A stretch of DNA of 64,000 nt from Ottowia testudinis (GCF_017498525.1 NZ_CP071796.1:3844001-3908000), one strand, 5' to 3'. Positions 26,141 through 35,091 are shown, numbered from the stretch's first letter. Made by a program: numbers and translations. The notes: generated by a model from the sequence alone, not told the origin.

Positions 26141-26542
26141 TCAGTGATGGATCACGACATTGATTTCAGTGGCATCCTGCAGGCTGCCGTCAATAGCCAC
26201 GCAGGCGATGTCGAGCACCTGCGCGGTTTTGCTGTCCTGGGTGGTGCGCGCCGTGACCTGCAGCATTTGCGGATAGCCATAGCGGTCAAGGCCGTCGCGC
26301 ACCTGGGCGTGCCAGCCGTAGTCAGCCGTTGGCAGTGCGGGCACAAAGTTGAGGCGGTAGCGTCCTCGGGCCATGCGCGTGACCGACTGCACCTGAAAGC
26401 TGCGTCTGACTTGAACCTGAGCGTTGCTGATGCCAAAGCACACCCAGGCCTTGGCCACCCCAGGGTGATTGGCTGTGATGCGCGTGCGCAACTGACCAGC
26501 CACCGACTGGCAAAGCGCCAGCAGGCGGGTTTGCAGGCTCAC
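26141..26542 (-). CDS. Small fibre-like protein in the head module
   Basis: A 133-residue protein with a GTG start overlapping the previous stop. The central part, SFQVQSVTRMARGRYRLNFV followed by PTADYGWHAQVRDGL, is a repeat motif often seen in phage tail-fibre domains. The first residues (MSLQTRLLALC) and the first 17 bases after the initial base are shared with the upstream gene, suggesting duplication of a 5' segment. A fibre-type gene between terminase and gpW is unusual; role unknown. Confidence 0.55.
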   Translation of the reverse strand: MSLQTRLLALCQSVAGQLRTRITANHPGVAKAWVCFGISNAQVQVRRSFQVQSVTRMARGRYRLNFVPALPTADYGWHAQVRDGLDRYGYPQMLQVTARTTQDSKTAQVLDIACVAIDGSLQDATEINVVIHH

Positions 26543-27045
26543 GCCACCAGTGCCGCTTCAAACGCCGCCACCAGATCGGTTTCGGGGTTGCCGATGGCGC
26601 TGGCGGCAATGGCACCGATGTTGCTGCGTGCCTGCGTCTGCTCATCGGCGGTCAGGCTTTGTGCGCTATCGAAACGCACGCGCTTGTCTACAGCAGCCAA
26701 GAGCGCGGTGATGCCCGTCTGGTCACTCTGAATCGCAGTCTGCAATTCCTTCAGCGTGTCAAACGCTGCATCGGCCCCACCCAGAATGTCGGTCTTGAGC
26801 GCATCGAGCAGCGCCGTGATCTTGCTTGCCGAGAAGGTGGTGGCAGTACTGCCCGCTTGTGCATCGTTGATCAGCTGCGCATTGCTGGCGGTCTGCACCA
26901 GGCTGCGCAGCTCGTTGATACTGGCGACCAGCGAAGATTTGTCGGTGGTCGAGAGACTGGAGAGTTGACCGATGCGGCTGTAAATGGTCTTGAACTCGGC
27001 AGCGAGGCGAATGACCAGGGATTCGAAGCGGGTTTGCAGGCTCAT
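26539..27045 (-). CDS. Phage protein with coiled-coil N-terminus and fibre-like motif
   Basis: A 168-residue protein. The first ~70 residues are helical (SLVIRLAAEFKTIYSRIGQL), followed by GGADAAFDTLKELQTAI and AQSLTADEQTQARSNIGAIA, both common in phage tail fibres. It overlaps the next gene by ATGA and shares its N-terminal sequence MSLQTR. Together the two genes may form a small fibre or spike, but their position in the packaging/head module is odd. Confidence 0.55.
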   Translation of the reverse strand: MSLQTRFESLVIRLAAEFKTIYSRIGQLSSLSTTDKSSLVASINELRSLVQTASNAQLINDAQAGSTATTFSASKITALLDALKTDILGGADAAFDTLKELQTAIQSDQTGITALLAAVDKRVRFDSAQSLTADEQTQARSNIGAIAASAIGNPETDLVAAFEAALVA

Positions 27046-27087
27046 CAGAGTTTCCTTTGTGAAGTGGATACGGACAGTGAATGCCGG

Positions 27088-29100
27088 TCAGCGCAGCCAG
27101 GAGCTGCGGATGACACGGCGCGGGTTGGATGGCGTTTTGGTAGCGCCAGAAACAACAAGGCCACCGGGTTCGGTGGCCTGTTGCAAATTCATAGACGGGG
27201 TGGCGGGTGGCGGATCGGGCGGAACACCCACGCCGAGTGAGCGCTCTAATTCCAGCCAGTGGCGCTCCTCAAACCGATCCAGTCCCACAATGGCCGCTGC
27301 CGCCCGCGCATACACGTAGCAATCCAGCGCCTCATTGCGCTCACGCATCTTCTGCCACTCGCGGTGCGCAAATCCGTTTCGGTCGCGCCGCGTGATCAGC
27401 TGCTCGGCGCACAGTTGCTGCAGGTACTCGGCATCGACTTTGGGCAGATGCACGAAGCCAGACGGATACAGCAGTTGCCCCGTGGCGTCATCCTGTGTGG
27501 CCGCCAGTCGCAAGCGGCTGTACAGCTCCATCTTGGCCATGCCGACTGCCACGGAGTACACCTTGAGCCCCCGTCGCAGGCGCTTGCCGTTGCTGGAGAC
27601 ATCGACGGCAGTGGGTATGCCCACCAGGGCCGCACCACCGGCAGCACCGGTGCGCACACCTTTGACCGGCAGGATGCGGGCATCGCGGGATTGGCGTACA
27701 AAGGCATAGACATCCTGCGTGGCGTAACCGGTGTCGAGCGCCAGTGCTTTCAGGGACATGGATGCGCCACTGGCGTGCGTCCAGGTTTCGCGGCTCAGCA
27801 GCGACAATTGCTGCCAGACCGCCTCACGCGAGGGATCGCCCATCAGCACGCGGTGCTCAATCAGCCATGCGCTTTGCCCGCGTCCGAAGGCCCAAATGGA
27901 AGCCTCAAGGCGGTCTTTCTGGACATCAGCACCCGCAACCAGCAGCAGGCCGCCGGCTGGTACAGAGCCAATCCGGTAGTCCTCGCGGCGCTCCAGCAGC
28001 CGTTGCCAGTCCGGCGCTTCGCCTTCTTCAACCCAGGTTTCACCGAGTTCGGTGTTCTTGAAAGTCTTGATGGCAGCTGTGGAGCCTGACTCCTTGGCAA
28101 TCGCTGCTTCCCAGGCGGCCGCCACATCGCGCCAGCTGCGCCAGCCCACCGGGCTGTACAGCGATGAGAGGTGGAAGCCCACCGTTTTACGCGGCACTGC
28201 GTCATCCGTCGGCAGCATAGAGCGCCACTCGCCCAGTGCCAGCATTTTGGTCTTGTGGTGCTCAGGGATGGCCTGCTCACAGGACTCGCAGTGGTAGGCG
28301 GCTGTGGCGGGTCTACCTCCTTGTCGGTCACGCTCCCAACGCAACTGCTCAAAGCGCAACCACTGCATATGCCCGCAATGGGGACAGGGCACAAAGTAGC
28401 GTCGCTGGTCACTGGCCTCATATTCACGCTCAATGGCGCTGGCACCCGCAATCGTCGGCGTTGAAACGATGAATATCTTGCGCCGCGCAAAGGTGCGCGT
28501 GCGCGCTTCAGCCAGCGCAATCGCATGGCCTTCGCCTTCCACATCCAGTGGGTAGCCATCCACCTCATCCAGAAACAGGTAGCGCACCGGCATGGAGCGC
28601 AGACCCACAGCGCTGTTGGCACCCGTCATCACCAGCACACCGCCCCGGAACTCCTTGGCCAGCACCGTGTTGCCGGAATCCCGGCTGCGGGCTGGGGCGA
28701 TCAATTCGCGCAGCACCTCCGACTCTTCAATCAGCGGGTCAATGCGCTGCTTGGAGTTGCGCTTGGCCATGTCCACCGTGGGCCAGACCGCCATCATGGG
28801 GCCGGGGGCATGGTGAATGACGTAGCCGATCCAGTTGCTGCCCATCTCAGTGGCGCCCAGCTGGGCGGCTTTCATGAACACCACCCGCTCCACCGGCGAG
28901 GTGGGTGACAGGCAATCCATGATGGCCTTCAGATAGGGCGTGCGGCTGGTGCGCCAGCGACCCGGTTCGGCAGAAGCCTTGCTGGAGAGCACCCGGTGCC
29001 GGTCGGCCCATTCGGAGACCGACAGCAGCGGATCGGGCAGCAGGCCTTCACACCACGCAGATTCGATGGCGTCAGCGCCTTCGTAGGCAAACGGTTCCAT
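27088..29100 (-). CDS. Terminase large subunit, lambda gpA family
   Basis: A 670-residue DNA-packaging motor and nuclease. The ATPase part has the Walker-A-like FMKAAQLGATEMGSN and Walker B FLDEVDGYP; a zinc-finger-like pair CPHCGH / CESCEQ follows; the nuclease part begins near LLLVAGADVQKDRLEASIWA with further acids at ALDTGY. The C-terminus is Pro-rich. The ATG at 29100 is preferred over the TTG at 29106. It follows the small subunit gene by 17 bp. High confidence. Confidence 0.96.
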   Translation of the reverse strand: MEPFAYEGADAIESAWCEGLLPDPLLSVSEWADRHRVLSSKASAEPGRWRTSRTPYLKAIMDCLSPTSPVERVVFMKAAQLGATEMGSNWIGYVIHHAPGPMMAVWPTVDMAKRNSKQRIDPLIEESEVLRELIAPARSRDSGNTVLAKEFRGGVLVMTGANSAVGLRSMPVRYLFLDEVDGYPLDVEGEGHAIALAEARTRTFARRKIFIVSTPTIAGASAIEREYEASDQRRYFVPCPHCGHMQWLRFEQLRWERDRQGGRPATAAYHCESCEQAIPEHHKTKMLALGEWRSMLPTDDAVPRKTVGFHLSSLYSPVGWRSWRDVAAAWEAAIAKESGSTAAIKTFKNTELGETWVEEGEAPDWQRLLERREDYRIGSVPAGGLLLVAGADVQKDRLEASIWAFGRGQSAWLIEHRVLMGDPSREAVWQQLSLLSRETWTHASGASMSLKALALDTGYATQDVYAFVRQSRDARILPVKGVRTGAAGGAALVGIPTAVDVSSNGKRLRRGLKVYSVAVGMAKMELYSRLRLAATQDDATGQLLYPSGFVHLPKVDAEYLQQLCAEQLITRRDRNGFAHREWQKMRERNEALDCYVYARAAAAIVGLDRFEERHWLELERSLGVGVPPDPPPATPSMNLQQATEPGGLVVSGATKTPSNPRRVIRSSWLR

Positions 29101-29117
29101 GAACAATTGATTTCAGA

Positions 29118-29711
29118 TCAATCCAGACTGGGGCGCAGCTCGCCCAGTTCAGCCAGATGTTCGCGCACCGCTGCATCGAGCGCGATGTGCAGTGCATGGG
29201 CATCCACATTCAGATCAGCCGCCATGCGCGCTGATACACGCCCCGGCCAGTTGAGCCAGGCATCGCGTTCGTTGCGTGCCAGCCGGAAGACATGGGCAAT
29301 GGCCTGCGCACGCTCGATCAATTCGCCCTTCATGCGCGCCAGACGCACCTTGTTGGTCTGAGCCTTGAGCAGTTCGTTGGCGGTGCGGGCTTGCAGCAAC
29401 GAGGCACCACCAGTAGCGACTCCAACACCGCCAGCAACCGGGCTGCTGCTCGCGGCAGGCGCTGCACTGGCTGTCGCTGTGGGTGGTGCTGCAGATGTTG
29501 CTGCGGTGGCGGGTTTGACCTTCACAGCAGAGGGTGTTGCTTCCTTTCGCTGCAGCGCGGGATCGGTATTGCCTGCCCATTGGGCGTCGGCCTGAGCGGG
29601 GTCGATCGTGCCGTCAGCAAGTGCTGTGATCCGCCCGACTTTGATGGCCTTGCGCACCGCTGTGTCTGATACCCCGCGTGCCCGCGCATAAGCCCTGATC
29701 GAGATTCCCAT
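29118..29711 (-). CDS. Terminase small subunit (Nu1-like)
   Basis: A 197-residue DNA-recognition subunit. The N-terminus ISIRAYARARGVSDTAVRKA is a helix-turn-helix, a long Ala/Pro/Thr/Ser linker spans ~60-105, and the C-terminal part (RLARMKGELIERAQAIAHVF) would bind the large subunit. It is immediately upstream of the large subunit gene. The ATG at 29711 is preferred over TTG at 29720. The packaging site is expected near here but was not recognised. Confidence 0.82.
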   Translation of the reverse strand: MGISIRAYARARGVSDTAVRKAIKVGRITALADGTIDPAQADAQWAGNTDPALQRKEATPSAVKVKPATAATSAAPPTATASAAPAASSSPVAGGVGVATGGASLLQARTANELLKAQTNKVRLARMKGELIERAQAIAHVFRLARNERDAWLNWPGRVSARMAADLNVDAHALHIALDAAVREHLAELGELRPSLD

Positions 29712-29932
29712 AAACGCCAAATAAACAAGGGGCAGCGCGCTGGTGCGATACGCCGCATCGGCTCAATCAGGCATGCAGTCCTTCATTCGAGTCAGTACGC
29801 CGCAACAGTATCAATTGCTATCAAAAAAGATGCGGAAAGCTGGCGAAGGCGCTTGGCTTTGCTCTGGAACAGCGCGTCAATCACATCGTCGCCAACGACA
29901 TCCGATTGACCCTCACCAAAGGAAAAACCACC

Positions 29933-30490
29933 ATGAGCAAGAGCACCCAACTCACCCCAACCCAGCACGCCATCCTCAGCCACGCCATCCAACACAGCGA
30001 TGGCCGCATCGAATGGTTTCCCGACAACGTCAAGGGCGGCGCACGCCAGAAAGTCATTGATGGCCTGTTCAACCGCGCGTTGATTACGCCCGAAGGCAAA
30101 CAGGGTTGGTGCGTGGCTGCCGAAGGCTACGATGCACTGGGTGTGCCGCGCCCGGTGCCCCAACAGCCGACATCTACCTTTGAAGCACAACTGGACAAAG
30201 TGATTGCCAACGCGGAAGGCCAGCACAAGCAGCAAGCCAAAGGCACGCCCCGCACCCGCGCCAACAGCAAGCAAGCCCAGGTGATTGCAATGCTGCAACG
30301 CCCCGAAGGCGCCAGCATCGAACAGATCATGCAGGCCACCGACTGGCAACAGCACACGGTGCGCGGCTTCTTTGCCGGTGCCCTCAAGAAAAAACTCGGC
30401 CTCGAACTCGCATCAGACAAAGTGGGCGACGTGCGCGTCTATCGCCTGCCAAAAACCGAAGTCGAAGCCGAAGCCGGAGTGCAGGCATGA
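29933..30490 (+). CDS. DUF3489-containing protein
   Basis: A 185-residue protein opposite in strand to the terminase genes. The N-terminal half (LTPTQHAILSHAIQHSDGRI) resembles a winged helix, and the C-terminal half (RANSKQAQVIAMLQRPEGAS, then WQQHTVRGFFAGALKKKLGL) is the DUF3489 domain, itself HTH-like. It probably binds DNA. The start at 29933 follows AAAGGA at nine bases. It heads a group of three plus-strand genes and overlaps the next by ATGA. Confidence 0.85.
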   Translation: MSKSTQLTPTQHAILSHAIQHSDGRIEWFPDNVKGGARQKVIDGLFNRALITPEGKQGWCVAAEGYDALGVPRPVPQQPTSTFEAQLDKVIANAEGQHKQQAKGTPRTRANSKQAQVIAMLQRPEGASIEQIMQATDWQQHTVRGFFAGALKKKLGLELASDKVGDVRVYRLPKTEVEAEAGVQA

Positions 30491-30825
30491 GCGACGACAG
30501 CGACGACCTCAACAGCATCACGGCCTTGCCCAACCTGTGCAACGCGGCCCGGGAATTCATTGCCGAGCGCATCCACACCATCGAAGCCGACTCCTTCGGC
30601 GATTACACCGAGGAAGACCTGACGTCAGCCCAGCGGGAAGAACAACAGATCGAAGCTGAAATCACGCAACTGCGGGCTTTGCTGACCGCTGTTGCGCAGA
30701 TCGAAGGCATGCGCCATCCGTCGATTGCGACCTTGCTGCGCCAGCAGGGCTACGCCTATGAGGCCACGCAAATCGAAGCGCTGGTGGCAGCCACACAAGC
30801 CATCACTGCAATTGAAATAGTTTAA
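30487..30825 (+). CDS. Phage protein of unknown function
   Basis: A 112-residue acidic, helical protein (LCNAAREFIAERIHTIEADS, QIEAEITQLRALLTAVAQIE) likely to form a coiled coil. It overlaps the DUF3489 gene by ATGA, so the two are co-expressed. No domain recognised. Confidence 0.7.
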   Translation: MSDDSDDLNSITALPNLCNAAREFIAERIHTIEADSFGDYTEEDLTSAQREEQQIEAEITQLRALLTAVAQIEGMRHPSIATLLRQQGYAYEATQIEALVAATQAITAIEIV

Positions 30826-30902
30826 AAAACCATCACATTCCACTTGGCTTTGCAGGCAATCAGCGCGTTACTACCAGCATCGCCACACACCGAAAGAACA
30901 GC

Positions 30903-31277
30903 ATGAAGCAGAACCCAACCACCATCCCCGCCACCCGCAACGAGTGCTACGGGTTTTGGGGAACGATGCGGGAGCAGGCAATGCAAGCCTGGCCCCTGGC
31001 CCTGCAGGCGATTGCCAAAACCACTGGCGAAGACTTTGACTCCGCACGCGCGTTTCTGGACAGCCGCCATGGTCGCCACTTTGCTGATGACGTCAGCAAT
31101 GGCTTGTTCAAGGGCCTGAGCCTGCAGGATGCCATCGATGCCGCTGTCACCCAGTGGATGACATGGCGCATTGACTGGCGCACCGCCCGCGATCACGGCA
31201 TTCCACGCGGTTTGCCTTACCTGACCGGCTTTGTGATCCAGAGCGCGACTGCGGTGGAGATGGAAGAAGCCGCCTGA
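30903..31277 (+). CDS. Phage/plasmid protein of unknown function
   Basis: A 124-residue helical protein with strongly patterned segments NECYGFWGTM, FLDSRHGRHFADDV and GIPRGLPYLTGFV, similar to a small family I recall from proteobacterial plasmids and prophages. It is the third plus-strand gene, 77 bp after the previous one, and converges on the methyltransferase gene with a 23-bp gap. Function unknown. Confidence 0.72.
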   Translation: MKQNPTTIPATRNECYGFWGTMREQAMQAWPLALQAIAKTTGEDFDSARAFLDSRHGRHFADDVSNGLFKGLSLQDAIDAAVTQWMTWRIDWRTARDHGIPRGLPYLTGFVIQSATAVEMEEAA

Positions 31278-31300
31278 TGGCCCGCATTGGCGCAGGCCGG

Positions 31301-32551
31301 TCACTCAACCGGCTCGGCAGCCTCATTCATGAGCATGCGGCCATCGGCCGTCCGGGCTTGCTGCCCGGTAAATTCCTCCCAGCGCCGCACGATCACATCG
31401 CAGTATTTGGGATCCAGCTCCATCAAGCGCGCTTTGCGCCCTGACTTCTCGGCTGCAATCAGCGTGGTACCCGAACCGGCGAAGGGGTCGAGCACGGTAT
31501 CGCCCGGCTGGCTGGAGTTGCGAATCGCCCGCTCCACCAGTTCCACCGGCTTCATGGTGGGATGCAGATCGTTCTTGTGCGGCTTCTTGATGGCCCACAC
31601 ATCGCCCTGATCCCGATCCCCGCACCAGTGGCGCTTCACGCCCTCGCGCCAGCCGTAGAGGATGGGCTCATACTGGCGCTGGTAGTCCGAGCGCCCCATG
31701 GTGAAGGTGTTCTTGGCCCAGATGATGAAGGTCGACCACTTACCGCCAGCGGCACGGAAGGCTGATTGCAGGGTATCAAGCTCACTGGAACTCATGGCGA
31801 TGTACACCGCGCCGGTGCAGCGTGCCAGCGTCGGTGTCAGGGCATCCAGCAGGAATTGGCCGAAGCTATCACCGAGGTTGTCATTCAAAATCGGACGGTC
31901 TTTGCCGCGCAGCTTGTCTTTGGCGCTGTTGGCGTAGTCCACGTTGTACGGCGGATCGGAGAACACCATGTCCACCTGTTCGGTGCCCAGCAGCGCCTGG
32001 TAGCTTTCCGGCTGGGTGGCATCGCCGCACAGCAAACGGTGTTCGCCCAAAATCCAGACATCGCCGGGTCGGGACACCACTTCAATTGCAGGCTCTGGCA
32101 CCCCATCTTCATCGGTGTGGCCAGCGTGTTCGGGTTCGTTACCCTCGAACAAATCGGCCAATGCATCGGCATCAAAACCCGTCAAGTCCAGATCAAAGCC
32201 CTCAGCCTCAATGGCTTGCAATTCCTGTTGCAGCAATTGCTCATCCCAGCCCGCCAGTTCGGCCAGCCGGTTGTCGGCAATCACCAGGGCCCGGCGTTGC
32301 AGCGGTGTGAGGTGGTCGAGCACCACGACAGGTACTTCTGCAAGGCCCAGCTTGTGTGCTGCAGCGAGCCGCCCATGCCCCGCCACGATCACACCATCAC
32401 CGCCGACCAGAATCGGATTGGTGAAGCCAAATTCGACGATGCTGGCTGCAATTTGTGCAATCTGCGCTTCCGAATGGGTGCGGGCGTTGTGGGCGTAGCC
32501 CTGCAACTTTGCAAGCGGCCAGGCCTGTATGCTGTTGGCCAGCCAGGTCAT
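31301..32551 (-). CDS. ParB/Srx-domain DNA methyltransferase fusion, DPPY type (probable N6-adenine)
   Basis: A 416-residue fusion. The N-terminal ~100 residues are a ParB-like domain (NARTHSEAQIAQIAASI, GVIVAGHGRLAAA). The rest is a beta-class amino-methyltransferase: DPPYNVDY (~198) is the catalytic motif and DPFAGSGTT (~354) the SAM-binding motif. DPPY points to N6-adenine methylation. The start at 32551 overlaps the stop of the related upstream gene; the frame extending to 32761 is antisense noise. No cognate endonuclease lies beside it, so it is probably an orphan methylase protecting phage DNA or regulating genes. Confidence 0.92.
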   Translation of the reverse strand: MTWLANSIQAWPLAKLQGYAHNARTHSEAQIAQIAASIVEFGFTNPILVGGDGVIVAGHGRLAAAHKLGLAEVPVVVLDHLTPLQRRALVIADNRLAELAGWDEQLLQQELQAIEAEGFDLDLTGFDADALADLFEGNEPEHAGHTDEDGVPEPAIEVVSRPGDVWILGEHRLLCGDATQPESYQALLGTEQVDMVFSDPPYNVDYANSAKDKLRGKDRPILNDNLGDSFGQFLLDALTPTLARCTGAVYIAMSSSELDTLQSAFRAAGGKWSTFIIWAKNTFTMGRSDYQRQYEPILYGWREGVKRHWCGDRDQGDVWAIKKPHKNDLHPTMKPVELVERAIRNSSQPGDTVLDPFAGSGTTLIAAEKSGRKARLMELDPKYCDVIVRRWEEFTGQQARTADGRMLMNEAAEPVE

Positions 32552-34032
32552 GCCGCCACCTTGTGCGAGGGGGCGGTCGCTTCCATCTGCGCCAGCCTGT
32601 CCTTGAAGTCTTCCCCGCTGTCGGCATGGGTGATGCGCGCATTGGGGTGGTTCTGTAGAAATCGCTTCAGGGCCACATCGACATAGCTCGGGGCGATTTC
32701 GACGGCGTGGCAATGGCGTCCGGTCTTTTGCGCGGCCAGCAAGGTGGTGCCGGAACCGCAAAACGGTTCAAACACCATGTCACCGGCTTGTGTGAAGCAC
32801 TCCAGCACAAACTGCGGCAGCGCCACCGGAAACACCGCCGGGTGGTCAATGTCCTGCCCGATCTTGCCCTTGTGACGCATGATGCGCAGCACGCTGTCTG
32901 CGATTTTTGTGTCCTGGGTCAGGGTACCGACATGGTTCCAGGCGGTCTTGCTGCCATCCTTGTTGCGCATGCCACCCGCACTGGTGCCGTCGCCACGCAA
33001 ATGGGTGTCCCTGCCCGCGTAGATACAGGGCACATTCTTGTTGGGGCGGCGCACTTCTGAACCCTGGCGGTTGAAATGGAAGATGAATTCAAAGGCCGGT
33101 GCCAGCCGTCCATTCCAGTCGCCGGGCAGGCCCGGCCCCTGATCCCAGACATACCAGCCAAAGCGCCGCCAGCCGTTGGTGCGCATCCAGGCCAACCAGC
33201 CATCCCAGTAGGGCTGGACTTCGCTGTCCTGATGCACCAGACCCAGATTGATGAGCACTTGTGCGTCGGGCTGCAGCACTGCAGGCAGGGCCGCACACAC
33301 TGACTGCATCATGGCGTCCCACTGGCCCACGCCATCATTGGCACCGGGGCCGGTGCGAGATGACGTGTAAAGGCGCTGGCTGGCATAGGGCGGGCTGGTA
33401 AAACACAGGCTCGCGCGCCCGGAAGCCGCCAGACGCGACACTGCCACGGCATCTCCAGCATCGGCACAGAGCAGCCGGTGGGTCAAGCCCGCGTGGTTGA
33501 TGAGCCAGAGGTCACCGGCTTGGGTAAGTGACTGCACGGGTGGCTCGGGGATGTTGTCAGTCGCATCACCCGTGCCATTGGCCTCGGCATCGGTATCAGC
33601 CGCACTGTCATCGGCCACCAGCTTGTCCAGCAGGGATTGAACCTCTGCATCGTCAAAACCCGTCAAACCCAGATCAAAGCCGGCCAGCTTGAGATCGGCC
33701 AGTTCCACGGCCAGCAGCTCCTCGTCCCAGCCCGCCTTGAGCGCGAGCTGGTTGTCGGCGAGGATGTAGGCACGCTTCTGGTGCTCGGTCAAATGCTCGA
33801 GTTCAATCACCGGCACCGCCGTCAGGCCCAGCTTGCGTGCGGCCAGCAGGCGGCCATGTCCGGCGATGACGCCATTGGCCCCATCGATCAGGATGGGATT
33901 GGTCCAGCCGAACTCGGCAATCGAGGCTGCGATCTGGGCAATCTGCGCATCGCTGTGGGTGCGCGCATTGCGGGCATAGGGAATGAGCACGTCGATGGGG
34001 CGGTAGTCAAGGCGCAGGGCGTCAAGTTCCAT
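32548..34032 (-). CDS. ParB-domain DNA methyltransferase fusion, SPPY type (probable N4-cytosine)
   Basis: A 494-residue paralogue of the downstream gene. Its ParB-like N-terminus has NARTHSDAQIAQIAASI and GVIAGHGRLLAARKLGL. The methylase part has TSPPYASQ (~211) and EPFCGSGTTLLAAQ (~422); SPPY is usual for N4-cytosine enzymes. An acidic linker (~170-190) joins the domains. The ATG at 34032 has no strong ribosome site and lies just downstream of an extensive repeat region. The frame to 34188 runs into those repeats and is rejected. Confidence 0.9.
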   Translation of the reverse strand: MELDALRLDYRPIDVLIPYARNARTHSDAQIAQIAASIAEFGWTNPILIDGANGVIAGHGRLLAARKLGLTAVPVIELEHLTEHQKRAYILADNQLALKAGWDEELLAVELADLKLAGFDLGLTGFDDAEVQSLLDKLVADDSAADTDAEANGTGDATDNIPEPPVQSLTQAGDLWLINHAGLTHRLLCADAGDAVAVSRLAASGRASLCFTSPPYASQRLYTSSRTGPGANDGVGQWDAMMQSVCAALPAVLQPDAQVLINLGLVHQDSEVQPYWDGWLAWMRTNGWRRFGWYVWDQGPGLPGDWNGRLAPAFEFIFHFNRQGSEVRRPNKNVPCIYAGRDTHLRGDGTSAGGMRNKDGSKTAWNHVGTLTQDTKIADSVLRIMRHKGKIGQDIDHPAVFPVALPQFVLECFTQAGDMVFEPFCGSGTTLLAAQKTGRHCHAVEIAPSYVDVALKRFLQNHPNARITHADSGEDFKDRLAQMEATAPSHKVAA

Positions 34033-34668
34033 GGGGTGTAAAAACCAACAAGACAAACCAAAACAAAAAAGGGACGCATAGGGCCGCAGGTTCGCAGCGT
34101 GCGAACTGCGAACCTGAAAGAAAAAACAAATGGGTGTTCGGTTCGCCGTGCGAACCTGCGAACCCTGTGCGAACCGGATGCGTTCCAAAACTCGCCCGAG
34201 AAGGAGTCACAAGGGCTGCCGCCAGATCTGGCGACGTGGCGGAACGCCAAAACAACAAAACCCTCGTGGTGCAAGCTGCGCCAGCGGGTCAGGAATTCAA
34301 ATCGGCAACAAAAAACCGCAAGGGCAAAGCGCCGTTGCGGTGAGATGGGGGTGGCGGGGGTGCGAACCGAAAGCTGCGAACCTGCCAGGATGCGAACCCC
34401 GATTCACGGCCTATCGGTGGCGCAATCTCGCGCTGTTGCCCCCCGTATTGCTATTTGGTGAGGAAGGACCCCCTTATTTCCTCAGGCGGAAGTCCTTTGA
34501 GACGCTTTTGAACCGCTTCATCTCCTCTCGCGCTCGATTCCTCACCATAGCCAAAACTGTACCGCCAAACGGGGTGTTTTGTTGCAGGGGTCAAAGTCGC
34601 TCACGCCCGCTGGCGCACCACCATGACCGACTATGCGCGCCAAAACACGCTAAATCACTCACGCCAAA
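34033..34668. other. 636-bp gene-free stretch between DUF6362 and methyltransferase genes
   Basis: No reading frame here looks like a real protein; the plus-strand frames (for example 34130-34840) have compositions typical of noise. The left half carries the TGCGAACC cluster. The right half has a short dyad GAGGAA / TTCCTC (34460-34483) and CGCCAAA-type near-repeats at 34640-34672. A minus-strand promoter for the methyltransferases is expected here but none stands out. Confidence 0.6.
34087..34398. repeat. Cluster of TGCGAACC repeats (iteron-like)
   Basis: Seven exact direct copies start at 34107, 34149, 34157, 34168, 34361, 34375 and 34391; an exact inverted copy is at 34089-34096; near copies are at 34100 (TGCGAAC) and 34140 (GGTTCGCC). 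Two pairs are immediately adjacent or 8-11 bp apart, like helical-turn spaced binding sites. The density is far above chance for an 8-mer in ~310 bp. Possible replication iterons or an operator array for the methyltransferase operon. Confidence 0.8.
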
Positions 34669-35091
34669 TCACACAGAGGCACAAGTGGTGTGTGTGCTGT
34701 TGGACTTGCCCGCATTGAGCTGGTCGGCCACCGTCTGCAGGGCCCGTTGCCAGCGTCGCCACGCGGTGGTGCGGTCACAGCCAAAGCGGCCACAGATGCG
34801 TCGCCAGGGCTCATGGTCACTGCGCATCCAGACGAGGTGACGCTCCTCGACCTCCAGCCATTGCATCCAGCGCATGGCCTCGAGCATACGGTCGATGTCC
34901 TTGGGTGTGGGTGGAAACCGGACGGGCCGGTCATCGCTGGCGGCCATCACCTCCCACTGCTCACGCAGGATGGTCGGCCAGGTGTTGAAGTAGCCCTGCA
35001 CCCGAACAGGTGGCAGGCGCTTGCCGGTGAGTGTGGCTTCTTCGAAACGCCAGGCCACATCCTCCACCGTCCAGACCGTGGGATCAGCCAT
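34669..35091 (-). CDS. DUF6362 family HTH protein
   Basis: A 140-residue phage protein. Residues ~65-130 (DIDRMLEAMRWMQWLEVEER, HEPWRRICGRFGCDRTTAWR) match DUF6362 and end in a helix-turn-helix, so DNA binding is likely. It overlaps the upstream small gene by 8 bp and follows GAGGTCATC. Often found near phage replication genes; precise role unknown. Confidence 0.8.
   Translation of the reverse strand: MADPTVWTVEDVAWRFEEATLTGKRLPPVRVQGYFNTWPTILREQWEVMAASDDRPVRFPPTPKDIDRMLEAMRWMQWLEVEERHLVWMRSDHEPWRRICGRFGCDRTTAWRRWQRALQTVADQLNAGKSNSTHTTCASV

Noticed and set aside
34215-34340. Possible degenerate tRNA-like sequence (TTCAAAT loop near 34296)
   Set aside because: No acceptor stem pairing or anticodon arm could be built; the T-arm lacks the GGTTC consensus.
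34130-34840. 236-codon plus-strand frame across the repeat region
   Set aside because: It begins within the TGCGAACC repeats, ends inside the DUF6362 gene on the other strand, and has Arg/Cys/Pro-rich composition with no pattern of a protein.
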